NCBI GenBank assembly: GCA_016290335.1
Contig: JAEETM010000094.1
Coordinates: 1-12,697 of the forward strand
Direction of reading: 5' to 3'
DNA: 12,697 nucleotides
DNA from: Treponema sp.
Lineage (GTDB): Bacteria; Spirochaetota; Spirochaetia; Treponematales; Treponemataceae
Below are positions 1 through 5,398 of this stretch, in pieces (position 1 is the stretch's first letter; each line of letters opens with the position of its first letter). Under the pieces are notes generated by a model, which had not been told where the DNA came from, ran no database searches, and was given only the letters and a program-made list of their open reading frames with translations. The position numbers and the translations under genes are program-made.

Positions 1-501
1 GCAATTTTGTTTACAGATTTTATCGATACCGAAAAGTTTTTGCAGCTTGATGAGCCAAGAAAGTTTTCGGTACTGGAATCGCAGATTTTGTACGACCCGA
101 ATAATTCTTACAAAAATGAGCTTGAAAAAATAAATCAGCTTGTAAAAGAAGATTTGAAAAATTATCTTGATAATGCGCTGGGGTACATTCATTATCTTAT
201 TTCAGATTACAAAAAAGACCGCTGGTATCGCCGGGAGGCATTTATCCAGATGCACGAAAATCTGAATACGGCAATCCGTGCCGGGGTAAGGGCTCTGTTC
301 TATATAAATGGATTTTATTCGCCGGCAGAAGACAGGGCAATTTATTATTCTCACAGCTTGCAAAAGCTTCCGGAAAACTATGCAGAATTAATTTCGCAGT
401 CCTGTAATCAAATCACAGATTCAGAAGAGGATTATTTCAGGCGGGAAAAAATATTTATGGAAAATATTGTGGGATTTATTGAAAAGAATAAATCTTGTTA
501 A
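1..501 (+). CDS. Nucleotidyltransferase-like protein, C-terminal part (5' end outside window)
   Basis: The frame is open from base 1 and reads through a TTG at 7, which has no visible ribosome site, so I treat this as the C-terminal ~166 residues of a gene that begins upstream. Early residues include ESQILYDPNN, which resembles the motif that ends the nucleotidyltransferase fold in aminoglycoside-nucleotidyltransferase/MNT-like proteins. After it comes an all-helical segment (LGYIHYLISDYKKDRWYRR, then EAFIQMHENLNTAIRAG and ALFYINGFYSP) like the HEPN/DUF4037-type helical bundle of those proteins. The catalytic GSxxxGxxxxxSDxD motif would lie before the window, so activity cannot be judged. The histidine phosphatase starts 32 nt downstream in the same direction. 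Family assignment is by pattern only; substrate unknown. Confidence 0.6.
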   Translation, partial: AILFTDFIDTEKFLQLDEPRKFSVLESQILYDPNNSYKNELEKINQLVKEDLKNYLDNALGYIHYLISDYKKDRWYRREAFIQMHENLNTAIRAGVRALFYINGFYSPAEDRAIYYSHSLQKLPENYAELISQSCNQITDSEEDYFRREKIFMENIVGFIEKNKSC

Positions 502-533
502 CTGGCGGACGTGGTTTGAAGAGGTAAACAATC

Positions 534-1070
534 TTGGCAGTTTTTTATTTGGTACGGCATGGCGAAGCTGACTATTCTGATATGATGGAAAAAGGCTTTT
601 TTGGATTTGGCCGGGATTTTGCGCCGCTTTCTAGAACCGGAGTGGAGCAGGTGGAAAAAACTGCAAAAGATGAGCGGTTAAAATCTGCACAAATAATTGT
701 GTCTTCGCCTTATACCAGAGCGTTGCAAACTGCGGCAATAATTTCTAAAGAAACTGGCTTGAGGATTTGTGTAGAAGTTGATTTGCATGAATGGGTGCCG
801 GATAAAACAAACCGGTACACAACTACTGAAGAAGCCTTTGCGTTGACAAAAGAGTTTTATGCAAATAATGGTGTTTATCCGGATGGGCAGCAGCTGAAGT
901 GGGAGACGTTGGAAGAAGTTAGAAAAAGAATGCAGGGAGTTGTTGAGAAATATTCAGGGTATGAGAAGGTGATTTTTGTTGGGCACGGTATGGCATTCAG
1001 AACACTTAATGGTATTGAGCAAATGCAGCCAGCGGAAATTGTAGAGTGGGAATATAATGCAGGTGTCTGA
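534..1070 (+). CDS. Histidine phosphatase family protein
   Basis: 178 residues, close to the usual length of small branch-1 histidine phosphatases. The N-terminus FYLVRHGEA carries the RHG signature (H9 being the phospho-accepting histidine). SSPYTRALQTA contains the supporting Arg62, DLHEW (85-86 HE) gives the acid/base region, and FVGHGMAF supplies the second histidine, H151. All four catalytic-pocket positions are therefore present, so a soluble cytoplasmic phosphatase or phosphoglycerate mutase-like enzyme is expected. The substrate cannot be told from sequence. The start is TTG, supported by GAAGAGG about 9 nt upstream and by the match of the first residues to the family. It follows the partial nucleotidyltransferase by 32 nt and is probably co-transcribed with it. 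The short end at ...YNAGV is normal for the family. Confidence 0.88.
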   Translation: MAVFYLVRHGEADYSDMMEKGFFGFGRDFAPLSRTGVEQVEKTAKDERLKSAQIIVSSPYTRALQTAAIISKETGLRICVEVDLHEWVPDKTNRYTTTEEAFALTKEFYANNGVYPDGQQLKWETLEEVRKRMQGVVEKYSGYEKVIFVGHGMAFRTLNGIEQMQPAEIVEWEYNAGV

Positions 1071-1105
1071 TAATTACAGCGCTGTTTAATAATGTTGGAG
1101 TTGCT

Positions 1106-1381
1106 TTGGAAAATATTTTATTAAATACCTGGATAGAAATGAAAAATGGAATAAAAGTCCGGCTGATATCCAGAGATGTTTATAATTCAGATGAAAAATA
1201 TATTTTAATCATGGAAATAAACGAAAACGGAATTATCAGAAATATAAACTTAATTGTAAAAGGCAGGAAAGTTTTTGATTCTACTGGAAAATGTGTAGAC
1301 TTCGGCGACGCGTATCCGATGACTACAGAACACGGAAAAATGATGATTACCAAACAGTTTATAAGTGTGTGGATGGAATAG
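1106..1381 (+). CDS. Small hypothetical protein
   Basis: 91 residues, not recognised. The proposed start is TTG, with GGAG five bases upstream (1097-1100); an in-frame ATG at 1139 (MKNGIK) is an alternative start giving 80 residues. The composition suggests a small compact beta-rich fold: alternating hydrophobics in IKVRLISRDVY, KYILIMEINEN and NINLIVKGRKVF, then an aromatic tail FISVWME. No signal peptide, transmembrane helix or cysteine pair is seen. The gene lies 35 nt after the phosphatase on the same strand and is immediately followed by the 84-nt-periodic inverted-repeat array, so it is probably the last gene of this little transcription unit. Confidence 0.5.
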   Translation: MENILLNTWIEMKNGIKVRLISRDVYNSDEKYILIMEINENGIIRNINLIVKGRKVFDSTGKCVDFGDAYPMTTEHGKMMITKQFISVWME

Positions 1382-1403
1382 AAGAAGTTAAATCTGTGCT
1401 TAT

Positions 1404-1610
1404 TACGGATAAAATGATGTAATTATAGTTTTTTATCCGTAGTTTTTCGAAACTTTTGCTTGTTGTGAGAGAAAAACTTGTCTTTTATACAGATAAAATT
1501 ATCTGGAGTAGTAGATTTATCCGTAAAAAAGACTGTATTTCAAGAAATCTAATCAAAAAATATGTAATTCCTACGGATAAAACAGTGCGATTTAGGATTT
1601 TTATCCGTAG
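1404..1610. repeat. 84-nt-periodic array of inverted 11-mers (three pairs)
   Basis: TACGGATAAAA occurs at 1404-1414, as TACAGATAAAA at 1488-1498 and again at 1572-1582. Its reverse complement TTTTATCCGTA occurs at 1431-1441, as ATTTATCCGTA at 1515-1525 and again at 1599-1609. Each pair encloses exactly 16 unlike bases, successive pairs are separated by exactly 46 unlike bases, and the period is 84 nt both times. The third pair extends to 12 bp (C1571 with G1610). The middle pair carries one substitution in each arm, plus a separate small dyad CAGATAA-AA-TTATCTG at 1490-1505. Function unknown: a protein-binding array or a set of hairpins. Confidence 0.85.
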
Positions 1611-1716
1611 TGCGCTTGATTTTTTAACTATTTGAAAAATAAAATAACAATTGGTGGCTGTTGCGGACAAAACTTTGCAAGAAATGACGGGAAAACTCCT
1701 CTTTTGGGCGGTAAAG

Positions 1717-1738
1717 TGGTATCATAAGAGGACGGAGG
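1717..1738 (+). promoter_or_regulatory. Extended -10 element and ribosome site of the AraC-type gene
   Basis: TGGTATCAT (1717-1725) fits an extended -10 (TGnTATAAT) with one mismatch; no good -35 hexamer lies at the usual distance, which is common for extended -10 promoters or activator-dependent ones. GGAGG at 1734-1738 stands 7 nt before the ATG at 1746. If the -10 is used the leader is very short. Confidence 0.45.
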
Positions 1739-1745
1739 TTTTTGC

Positions 1746-2651
1746 ATGGAATGGTTGAGTTGCATTCGGAAAACGATTGACCTTTTGGAGGAGCAGCTTC
1801 TGGAGAACGCGGCGCTGGATGACGATTTTGATATCGGGAAGGTTGCACGGGAAGTTGGAGTTTCGGCTTTTTATCTTCAGAAGGGCTTTGCAATTATGAC
1901 CGGGTATTCGATTGCAGAGTATGTTCGGAACAGGCGGCTTTATCTTGCGGCGCTTGATATTCTTTCGGGCAGCAAGGTGATTGATGTGGCCCTGAACTAC
2001 GGCTACGACACACCCGACAGCTTTACAAAGGCTTTCTCGCGCTTTCATGGCGTTACTCCGATGCAGCTTAAAAATGAACCTCACAGGCTGAAAACTTTTC
2101 TTCCTCTTAAAATCAATATCACAATCCAGGGGAGCAACAAAATGGATTACATTATTGAAGACTCATCAGAGTTTACTGTCATTGGTTTTGAGCGGGAAAT
2201 AGCCAATAATCAGGGCTACGAAAAAGTTCCTAAGTTCTGGGATGAAATTAAAGAAAAGCATCTGGATAAGGCGTGGAGAACCTGCAGACCTGAAAATGCG
2301 ATTGAAGAAGCAATCCTGAAAAATAACATCGGGATGCTCGGTATTTGTATTGATGACAATAATCCAAAAACTTTCCGCTATATGATTGCCGGTCTGTACA
2401 AGGGCGGCGAGGTTCCAGAAGGGCTTACTCTTTATAAGGTTCCAAAAACAACCTGGGCAAAGTTTTTGAGCACGGGTCCTCTTCCAGGTGCGCTTCAGTC
2501 TCTGAACACAAAGATTTTCAAGGAGTGGCTTCCGGGCAATGCCGACTGGGAATTCACTATGGGCATGAACATTGAGTATTACATGGAAGGAGATTCTTCC
2601 TCTGCGGATTACCATGCTGCAATTTGGATTCCGGTGAAGAAGAAGGGTTAG
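1746..2651 (+). CDS. AraC-family regulator with C-terminal GyrI-like effector domain
   Basis: 301 residues in two parts. Residues ~8-110 form an AraC/XylS double helix-turn-helix: FDIGKVAREVGVSAFYLQKG (first HTH), IAEYVRNRRLYLAALDI (linker helix), then the family signature GYDTPDSFTKAFSRFHGVTP (86-105). Residues ~134-299, beginning MDYIIEDSSEFTVIGFEREI, form a GyrI/BmrR-type small-molecule-binding domain with the usual FWDEI, MIAGLY and W...F patterns. This DNA-binding-first, GyrI-last layout is known in Rob-like and multidrug-sensing activators, so it probably senses a hydrophobic or toxic compound and activates detoxification or efflux genes. The target is not visible; candidates are its own promoter or the nearby genes. 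The ATG is supported by GGAGG at 7 nt. The gene is convergent with the ClbS-like gene. Confidence 0.9.
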   Translation: MEWLSCIRKTIDLLEEQLLENAALDDDFDIGKVAREVGVSAFYLQKGFAIMTGYSIAEYVRNRRLYLAALDILSGSKVIDVALNYGYDTPDSFTKAFSRFHGVTPMQLKNEPHRLKTFLPLKINITIQGSNKMDYIIEDSSEFTVIGFEREIANNQGYEKVPKFWDEIKEKHLDKAWRTCRPENAIEEAILKNNIGMLGICIDDNNPKTFRYMIAGLYKGGEVPEGLTLYKVPKTTWAKFLSTGPLPGALQSLNTKIFKEWLPGNADWEFTMGMNIEYYMEGDSSSADYHAAIWIPVKKKG

Positions 2652-2663
2652 TTTAAACAAACA

Positions 2664-2704
2664 GGGCGTGACCACCGCGGCCTTCGGCCGCGGTGGTCGG
2701 GCGT
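2664..2704. terminator. Large GC-rich palindrome between convergent genes, flanked by GGGCGT direct repeats
   Basis: A perfect 13-bp stem (2670-2682 with 2686-2698, arms GACCACCGCGGCC/GGCCGCGGTGGTC) with a TTC loop sits 18 nt after the stop of the AraC-type gene. It is far more GC-rich than its surroundings. The hexamer GGGCGT stands directly on both sides (2664-2669 and 2699-2704), like a target duplication. There is no strong T-run on either side, so it may stop transcription from both sides only weakly; it may equally be the end of a dispersed repeat. Confidence 0.6.
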
Positions 2705-2785
2705 TCCGTACTTCGCTTACGCTCATCCTCCTCACTTCGTTGCGGTGGACTGCTTCGCAGGTGCTCCATGCCCTCACGCAGGTTT
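2699..2785. repeat. TTCG-rich dispersed-type repeat
   Basis: This GC-rich stretch contains CTTCG-centred words: GTACTTCGCTTAC (2708-2720), CACTTCGTT (2733-2741) and the small hairpin CTGC-TTC-GCAG (2750-2760); GCGGTGG recurs from the preceding palindrome. Neither strand shows a credible gene, and the open frames through it look like repeat-derived low-information peptide. Such non-coding TTCG-rich elements between convergent genes are what I recall from treponeme genomes. That origin is inference; only the internal repetition and the base composition are seen here. Confidence 0.5.
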
Positions 2786-2790
2786 ACAAT

Positions 2791-3342
2791 TTATTTTGCA
2801 CAGTTTTTCCTGTGAGCCTTTAGTTTTTTCAAAGCCCAGGCGTAGTGGCTGGAGGTGTTGCTTACAAAATACGATCCGAGCGGTGCTGTGCCGGTCCAGC
2901 AGAAATATTTGGCTTTGAAAAGTTCTTCGTTGGTGTAGCCTTCGATGAGCTTCATGACTTGGGCGTGGCTTTTTTTGAACATGGCTTTTGCAGATTCGAG
3001 GCTTGTTTCCTGGTGATTTTTCCAGAACATAAGGTTCATTGCGCCGTAAGTTTTCCAGCTGTATTCTGAAGGCAAAATTGATATTGCACTTTTGCTGTCG
3101 GTTACCTTGGCGTTGTTCTTTGGGAACTGCATCATGAGCTTGTGCCATTCATACAGGTGAATCAGAACATCGCGCACGTTTTTGTCGCGGCTCCAGTGAG
3201 CTTCTTTTTTGCTTGGCTGACCTGAAAAATCAAACGGAGTGTTGAGCTCCTTTTCTGTCATATTGTCGATAAAATCCATAAGTGTGTTGTAGTTTTCCTG
3301 TGCTGCTTTGAGCAAATCTTCTTTTGTACTTGGTCTTGGCAT
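2791..3342 (-). CDS. ClbS/DfsB family (DUF1706) four-helix bundle protein
   Basis: 183 residues, the normal family length. The start MPRPSTKEDLLKAAQENY is typical of DUF1706 proteins, followed by the DinB-like helices NVRDVLIHLYEWHKLM (H62, H67), SLESAKAMFKKSHAQVMKLI and SSHYAWALKKLKAH (H166). Known members include ClbS, the colibactin self-protection protein, and DfsB; the wider DinB superfamily often binds metal or thiol cofactors through spaced histidines. A protective or detoxifying cytoplasmic role is plausible, but there is no sign of a colibactin-type gene cluster here, so the substrate is unknown. The start is set by AGGAGG (reverse strand, 3349-3354) 6 nt before ATG. The mRNA leader appears long and structured. 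Confidence 0.85.
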   Translation of the reverse strand: MPRPSTKEDLLKAAQENYNTLMDFIDNMTEKELNTPFDFSGQPSKKEAHWSRDKNVRDVLIHLYEWHKLMMQFPKNNAKVTDSKSAISILPSEYSWKTYGAMNLMFWKNHQETSLESAKAMFKKSHAQVMKLIEGYTNEELFKAKYFCWTGTAPLGSYFVSNTSSHYAWALKKLKAHRKNCAK

Positions 3343-3363
3343 TTGAATCCTCCTGTGTTTAAA

Positions 3364-3439
3364 GAAACGCGAGCAGTGGTGCAGCGTTTCATAGAATTGC
3401 AGAATAAGAGAATTGGAACGCTTCAGCGTTTCAATTCTT
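3364..3439 (-). promoter_or_regulatory. Structured leader with two related hairpins before the ClbS-like gene
   Basis: Read in the gene's direction, the first hairpin is GAATTGAAACGC-TGAA-GCGTTCCAATTC (3437-3410; one G-U pair, extendable by two pairs). The second is GAAACGC (3390-3384) with GCGTTTC (3370-3364) around a 13-nt loop, ending 9 nt before AGGAGG. Both begin with GAAACGCTG, so the 5' arm of hairpin 1 could also pair with the 3' arm of hairpin 2. That allows alternative folds, as in an attenuator. Confidence 0.5.
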
Positions 3440-3456
3440 CCTTTCTCTATGACATT

Positions 3457-3462
3457 AGTATA
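3457..3462 (-). promoter_or_regulatory. Putative -10 box of the ClbS-like gene
   Basis: TATACT on the reverse strand, followed after a suitable distance by the two hairpins, predicts a leader of roughly 105 nt. The -35 candidate (TTTTTG, 17 nt upstream) is weak. Confidence 0.4.
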
Positions 3463-3538
3463 TCACGGTAGCCGCGGCACAAAAAGAAACAGGTTGTTGC
3501 TTTTTTCGAGGGGAGGGGGATTTAGTTGTTTTCGTTGA

Positions 3539-3985
3539 TTATCCTTTCCAGTGTTTGAGCTGTGAGAGCATTGTGTCAAAAAACTGTCGGCGTTCATCAT
3601 CACTCTGATTCTGCGGGTTAGGCATGTGTTCCAGAAGAAAGTCGATGAGAGATTCTTTCTGCTTGTAAATAAAATCGCCGTCCACGTAGCACCATTTGCA
3701 GTAATCTTCGTTAAAGCTGTTGTCCGGTTCGCGGCTGATCATTGAATCTTCGGTAAGCGGCATTCCGCAGCACTGGCAATAAAGCTGTCGTGGAGAACCG
3801 AGCAGGGTATTTATAGAAACGTTGAACTCGCGCGAAAGAACCTTGAGCATCTGTGGATTCGGCTGAGTTTCCCCGGTTTCCCATCGGCTAACAGCCTGTC
3901 TTGTAATGTTGACGCGGACAGCCATTTCTTCCTGAGTAAGATTGTTTTTTTCGCGAAGAGATTTTAGTATTTCGTGAACTTCCAT
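3539..3985 (-). CDS. XRE-family HTH regulator with C-terminal zinc ribbon
   Basis: 148 residues from the ATG at 3985. A GTG four codons upstream (3997) is in frame, but the ribosome site GTGAGG overlaps it and lies 6 nt before the ATG, so the ATG is preferred. Residues 4-58 are a classic Cro/CI-type HTH (LREKNNLTQEEMAVRVNITR, then QAVSRWETGETQPNP). Residues 68-105 hold paired cysteines, CQCC (70-73) and CKWC (96-99), with GMPL and DYCKWCYVDG. This is the putative zinc-ribbon domain (PF12674-like) that is often fused to XRE heads. The tail EHMPNPQ...FFDTMLSQLKHW is family-typical. It is expected to be a dimeric DNA-binding repressor that may respond to zinc or redox. Its promoter overlaps the divergent VOC promoter, so auto- and cross-regulation is likely. 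Confidence 0.87.
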   Translation of the reverse strand: MEVHEILKSLREKNNLTQEEMAVRVNITRQAVSRWETGETQPNPQMLKVLSREFNVSINTLLGSPRQLYCQCCGMPLTEDSMISREPDNSFNEDYCKWCYVDGDFIYKQKESLIDFLLEHMPNPQNQSDDERRQFFDTMLSQLKHWKG

Positions 3986-4014
3986 ACGACGCCTCACTTT
4001 GAATTGATGATTTA

Positions 4015-4042
4015 ATTATAGCACAGGTTTTACAATTTACAA
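4015..4042 (-). promoter_or_regulatory. Promoter of the XRE-zinc ribbon gene
   Basis: On the reverse strand: TTGTAA (4042-4037), a 16-nt spacer, then a perfect TATAAT (4020-4015). The start of transcription would lie near 4008, about 20 nt before the ATG at 3985. It overlaps the -35 of the opposite promoter. Confidence 0.65.
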
Positions 4043-4064
4043 ATATCAGCTTGTCACATATAAT
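4036..4064 (+). promoter_or_regulatory. Promoter of the first VOC gene and its row
   Basis: TTTACA (4036-4041), a 17-nt spacer and a perfect TATAAT (4059-4064): a near-consensus sigma-70 promoter. Its -35 shares six bases with the -35 of the divergent XRE gene. GGTGG at 4071-4075 is the ribosome site, 6 nt before the ATG at 4082, so the leader is very short. Confidence 0.7.
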
Positions 4065-4081
4065 AATTCAGGTGGTGAAAA

Positions 4082-4468
4082 ATGGAGTTTAATTCATTAA
4101 TACCAGAGCTTAGTGTTACAGATATAGATAAATCAAAGGATTTTTATTTATCTCTTGGATTTGAGATAAAGTACGAAAGACCTGAAAATAAATTTATTTT
4201 TCTGCAGCTTGAAGAAAATCAGATAATGATTGAAGAGATTAACGGGCACTGGTCTGTTGGCGAAATGCATCATCCTTTTGGGAATGGAATTAATCTGAGT
4301 ATGCGGGTATCTGATGTAGAAAAAAAATACAAGGAATTAAAATCGCAGGGCATAAAAATGTTTCGGGAACTGGAGGTTCACACATATAAATGTGATGATG
4401 TAGAATATTCTGACAGTGAGTTTTTACTTCAGGACCCGGACGGTTATTTATTAAGATTTAACAATTAG
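4082..4468 (+). CDS. VOC superfamily protein, bleomycin-resistance type
   Basis: 128 residues, the length of a single two-module VOC protein. Module 1 begins LIPELSVTDIDKSKDFYLSL and runs GFEIKYERPENKFIFLQLEE to residue ~52; module 2 contains NLSMRVSDVEKKYKELKSQG, then EFLLQDPDGYLLRF at the end. The ending (DPDGYLLRF) and the middle GHWSVGEMHHPFGNG resemble bleomycin-binding (Ble/Shble-type) proteins rather than metal-dependent glyoxalases. In the glyoxalase metal positions I do not see a full H/E/H/E set, which fits sequestration rather than catalysis. It is preceded by a strong divergent promoter and followed at 33 nt by the TIGR04076 gene. Ligand unknown; other glycopeptides or an unrelated small molecule are possible. 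Confidence 0.85.
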   Translation: MEFNSLIPELSVTDIDKSKDFYLSLGFEIKYERPENKFIFLQLEENQIMIEEINGHWSVGEMHHPFGNGINLSMRVSDVEKKYKELKSQGIKMFRELEVHTYKCDDVEYSDSEFLLQDPDGYLLRFNN

Positions 4469-4477
4469 TGGTATAAT
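4469..4477 (+). promoter_or_regulatory. Extended -10 element before the TIGR04076 gene
   Basis: TGGTATAAT is a perfect extended -10 placed immediately after the VOC stop codon. No convincing -35 is present. GGAG at 4488-4491 precedes the ATG at 4502 by 10 nt. It would give the next genes a promoter of their own. Confidence 0.5.
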
Positions 4478-4501
4478 CTGATTTTATGGAGCAAAATTAA
4501 A

Positions 4502-4870
4502 ATGAAAAAATGGTATGACGAAGAATATGAGTTCACCGTAGAAGTTACAGGATTCCTTCACGGAGACCACACTGAGCGATATTGCCGTAATGGCGAAGAA
4601 CCTGGAGACAAGTATACCTGCACATACGGATGTCCTGTAAATCAGAACGGGTACGGAATCTGCTCAAAAACGATGATGATGCTTTATCCTTTGATGGAAG
4701 CAATTCGAAGCGGTGGTGATCTGGAAAATCTTGGTGGCGATGGAAAATATACAAAAACGATTGTCTGCCCGGATGGCTGTGTAATTTTTAAGCTGACGGC
4801 TAAACCTCTTGGCAACGAGAACTTTCACAAGGGTGGATTCTGGGAATATCCGGATGAAACAACAAAGTAA
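4502..4870 (+). CDS. TIGR04076 family cysteine-rich protein
   Basis: 122 residues. The start MKKWYDEEYEF, the centre CTYGCPVNQNGYGICSKTMM and the tail CPDGCVIFKLTAKPLGN are hallmark segments of the TIGR04076 family, whose function is unknown. Six cysteines (C28, C40, C44, C54, C89, C93), including CxxxC spacings (40/44 and 89/93), suggest bound metal or a redox-active site. There is no signal peptide, so it is probably cytoplasmic. The small size and the position between two VOC genes suggest a role in handling a toxic or reactive compound, but this is inference from context. The ATG follows GGAG at 10 nt. Confidence 0.85.
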   Translation: MKKWYDEEYEFTVEVTGFLHGDHTERYCRNGEEPGDKYTCTYGCPVNQNGYGICSKTMMMLYPLMEAIRSGGDLENLGGDGKYTKTIVCPDGCVIFKLTAKPLGNENFHKGGFWEYPDETTK

Positions 4871-4885
4871 CTGGGTGGGCAACAA

Positions 4886-5314
4886 ATGGAAAAATCTTTT
4901 GCGATTACCGGGCTTCATCATATTTCAATGAAGTGTAAGGCCCCGGCTTTGTTTGAAAAGGCAGTTTCGTTTTATAAAGAGATTCTTGGATTTGAAGAAG
5001 AGCGACGCTGGGCTGAAGGTGTGATGCTGAAGTCGGGCGGAACAGAAAGTGGTGAGTCTCCGGCTCGGCTTGAGATTTTCTGCAATGGAGACGGAATCCG
5101 TGAGCTTGGGGCTGTGCGTCATTTTGCGCTGCAGACAAAAATGGTAGATGAGCTGGCGGCAAAAGTTGAGGCTGCCGGTTATGAAGTTTTTATAAAACCT
5201 AAAAATATTGTGATTCCAAGTAATCCGGAGTTTCATGCAAGAATGTCGTTTTTTTATGGACCGCTTGGTGAACAGGTGGAACTGTTTAATCCCGAAGACA
5301 AAATATGTAAATAA
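4886..5314 (+). CDS. VOC superfamily protein, glyoxalase/dioxygenase-like
   Basis: 142 residues with two betaalphabetabetabeta modules. Likely metal ligands are all at canonical places: H12 (GLHHISM), E63 (ARLEIF), H79 (VRHFALQT) and E132 (GEQVELF). This protein is therefore probably a metal-dependent glyoxalase or isomerase-like enzyme, unlike the first VOC protein. FYKEILGFEEERRW and SFFYGPLGEQVELF are family-typical stretches. Substrate unknown. The ATG follows GGGTGGG at 6 nt, and the gene begins 15 nt after the TIGR04076 stop, so the two are probably one operon. No clear terminator follows; a new TATAAT appears 50 nt downstream. Confidence 0.85.
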   Translation: MEKSFAITGLHHISMKCKAPALFEKAVSFYKEILGFEEERRWAEGVMLKSGGTESGESPARLEIFCNGDGIRELGAVRHFALQTKMVDELAAKVEAAGYEVFIKPKNIVIPSNPEFHARMSFFYGPLGEQVELFNPEDKICK

Positions 5315-5363
5315 TATATCCACCCATTCTCAACATATACAACTGGGCATAAATCCTTTATTC

Positions 5364-5394
5364 TATAATCACAAAGCGCTTTGAAAACAGAGGA
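5364..5394 (+). promoter_or_regulatory. Putative -10 and ribosome site of the CD3324-ParB ORF
   Basis: A perfect TATAAT lies at 5364-5369 with only a poor -35. AGAGGA at 5389-5394 stands 4 nt before the ATG at 5399. An upstream in-frame TTG at 5381 has no ribosome site and sits between the -10 and that site, so it is rejected as start. Confidence 0.45.
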
Positions 5395-5398
5395 TAAC

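Larger units (their letters stand above)
1382..1745. other. 364-nt gene-free stretch
   Basis: This gap between the small hypothetical gene and the AraC-type regulator has no credible coding frame. Its first 230 bases hold the periodic inverted 11-mers (1404-1610). The last part (1611-1745) holds AT-rich DNA, the extended -10 element and the ribosome site of the regulator. No intrinsic terminator with a T-run is evident for the upstream genes. Confidence 0.7.

Noticed and set aside
1404..1610. CRISPR array
   Set aside because: Only 11-nt ends are conserved while the 16 central bases differ in each copy, the outer 46-nt spacing is too long, and no cas gene is near.
1404..1610. Integron attC sites
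   Set aside because: The arms (TACGGATAAAA) lack RYYYAAC/GTTRRRY core motifs, and no cassette gene lies between successive pairs.
2166..2777. Leftward 203-residue open frame across the AraC-type gene and repeat
   Set aside because: It lies antisense to a well-supported GyrI domain and runs through the TTCG repeat; no ribosome site or family match.
3986..3997. GTG start for the XRE-zinc ribbon protein
   Set aside because: The GTG lies within GTGAGG, which serves as ribosome site for the ATG at 3985.
5381..5398. TTG start for the CD3324-ParB ORF
   Set aside because: It falls just after the -10 and before AGAGGA; the family start MNYRNAQ matches the ATG at 5399.
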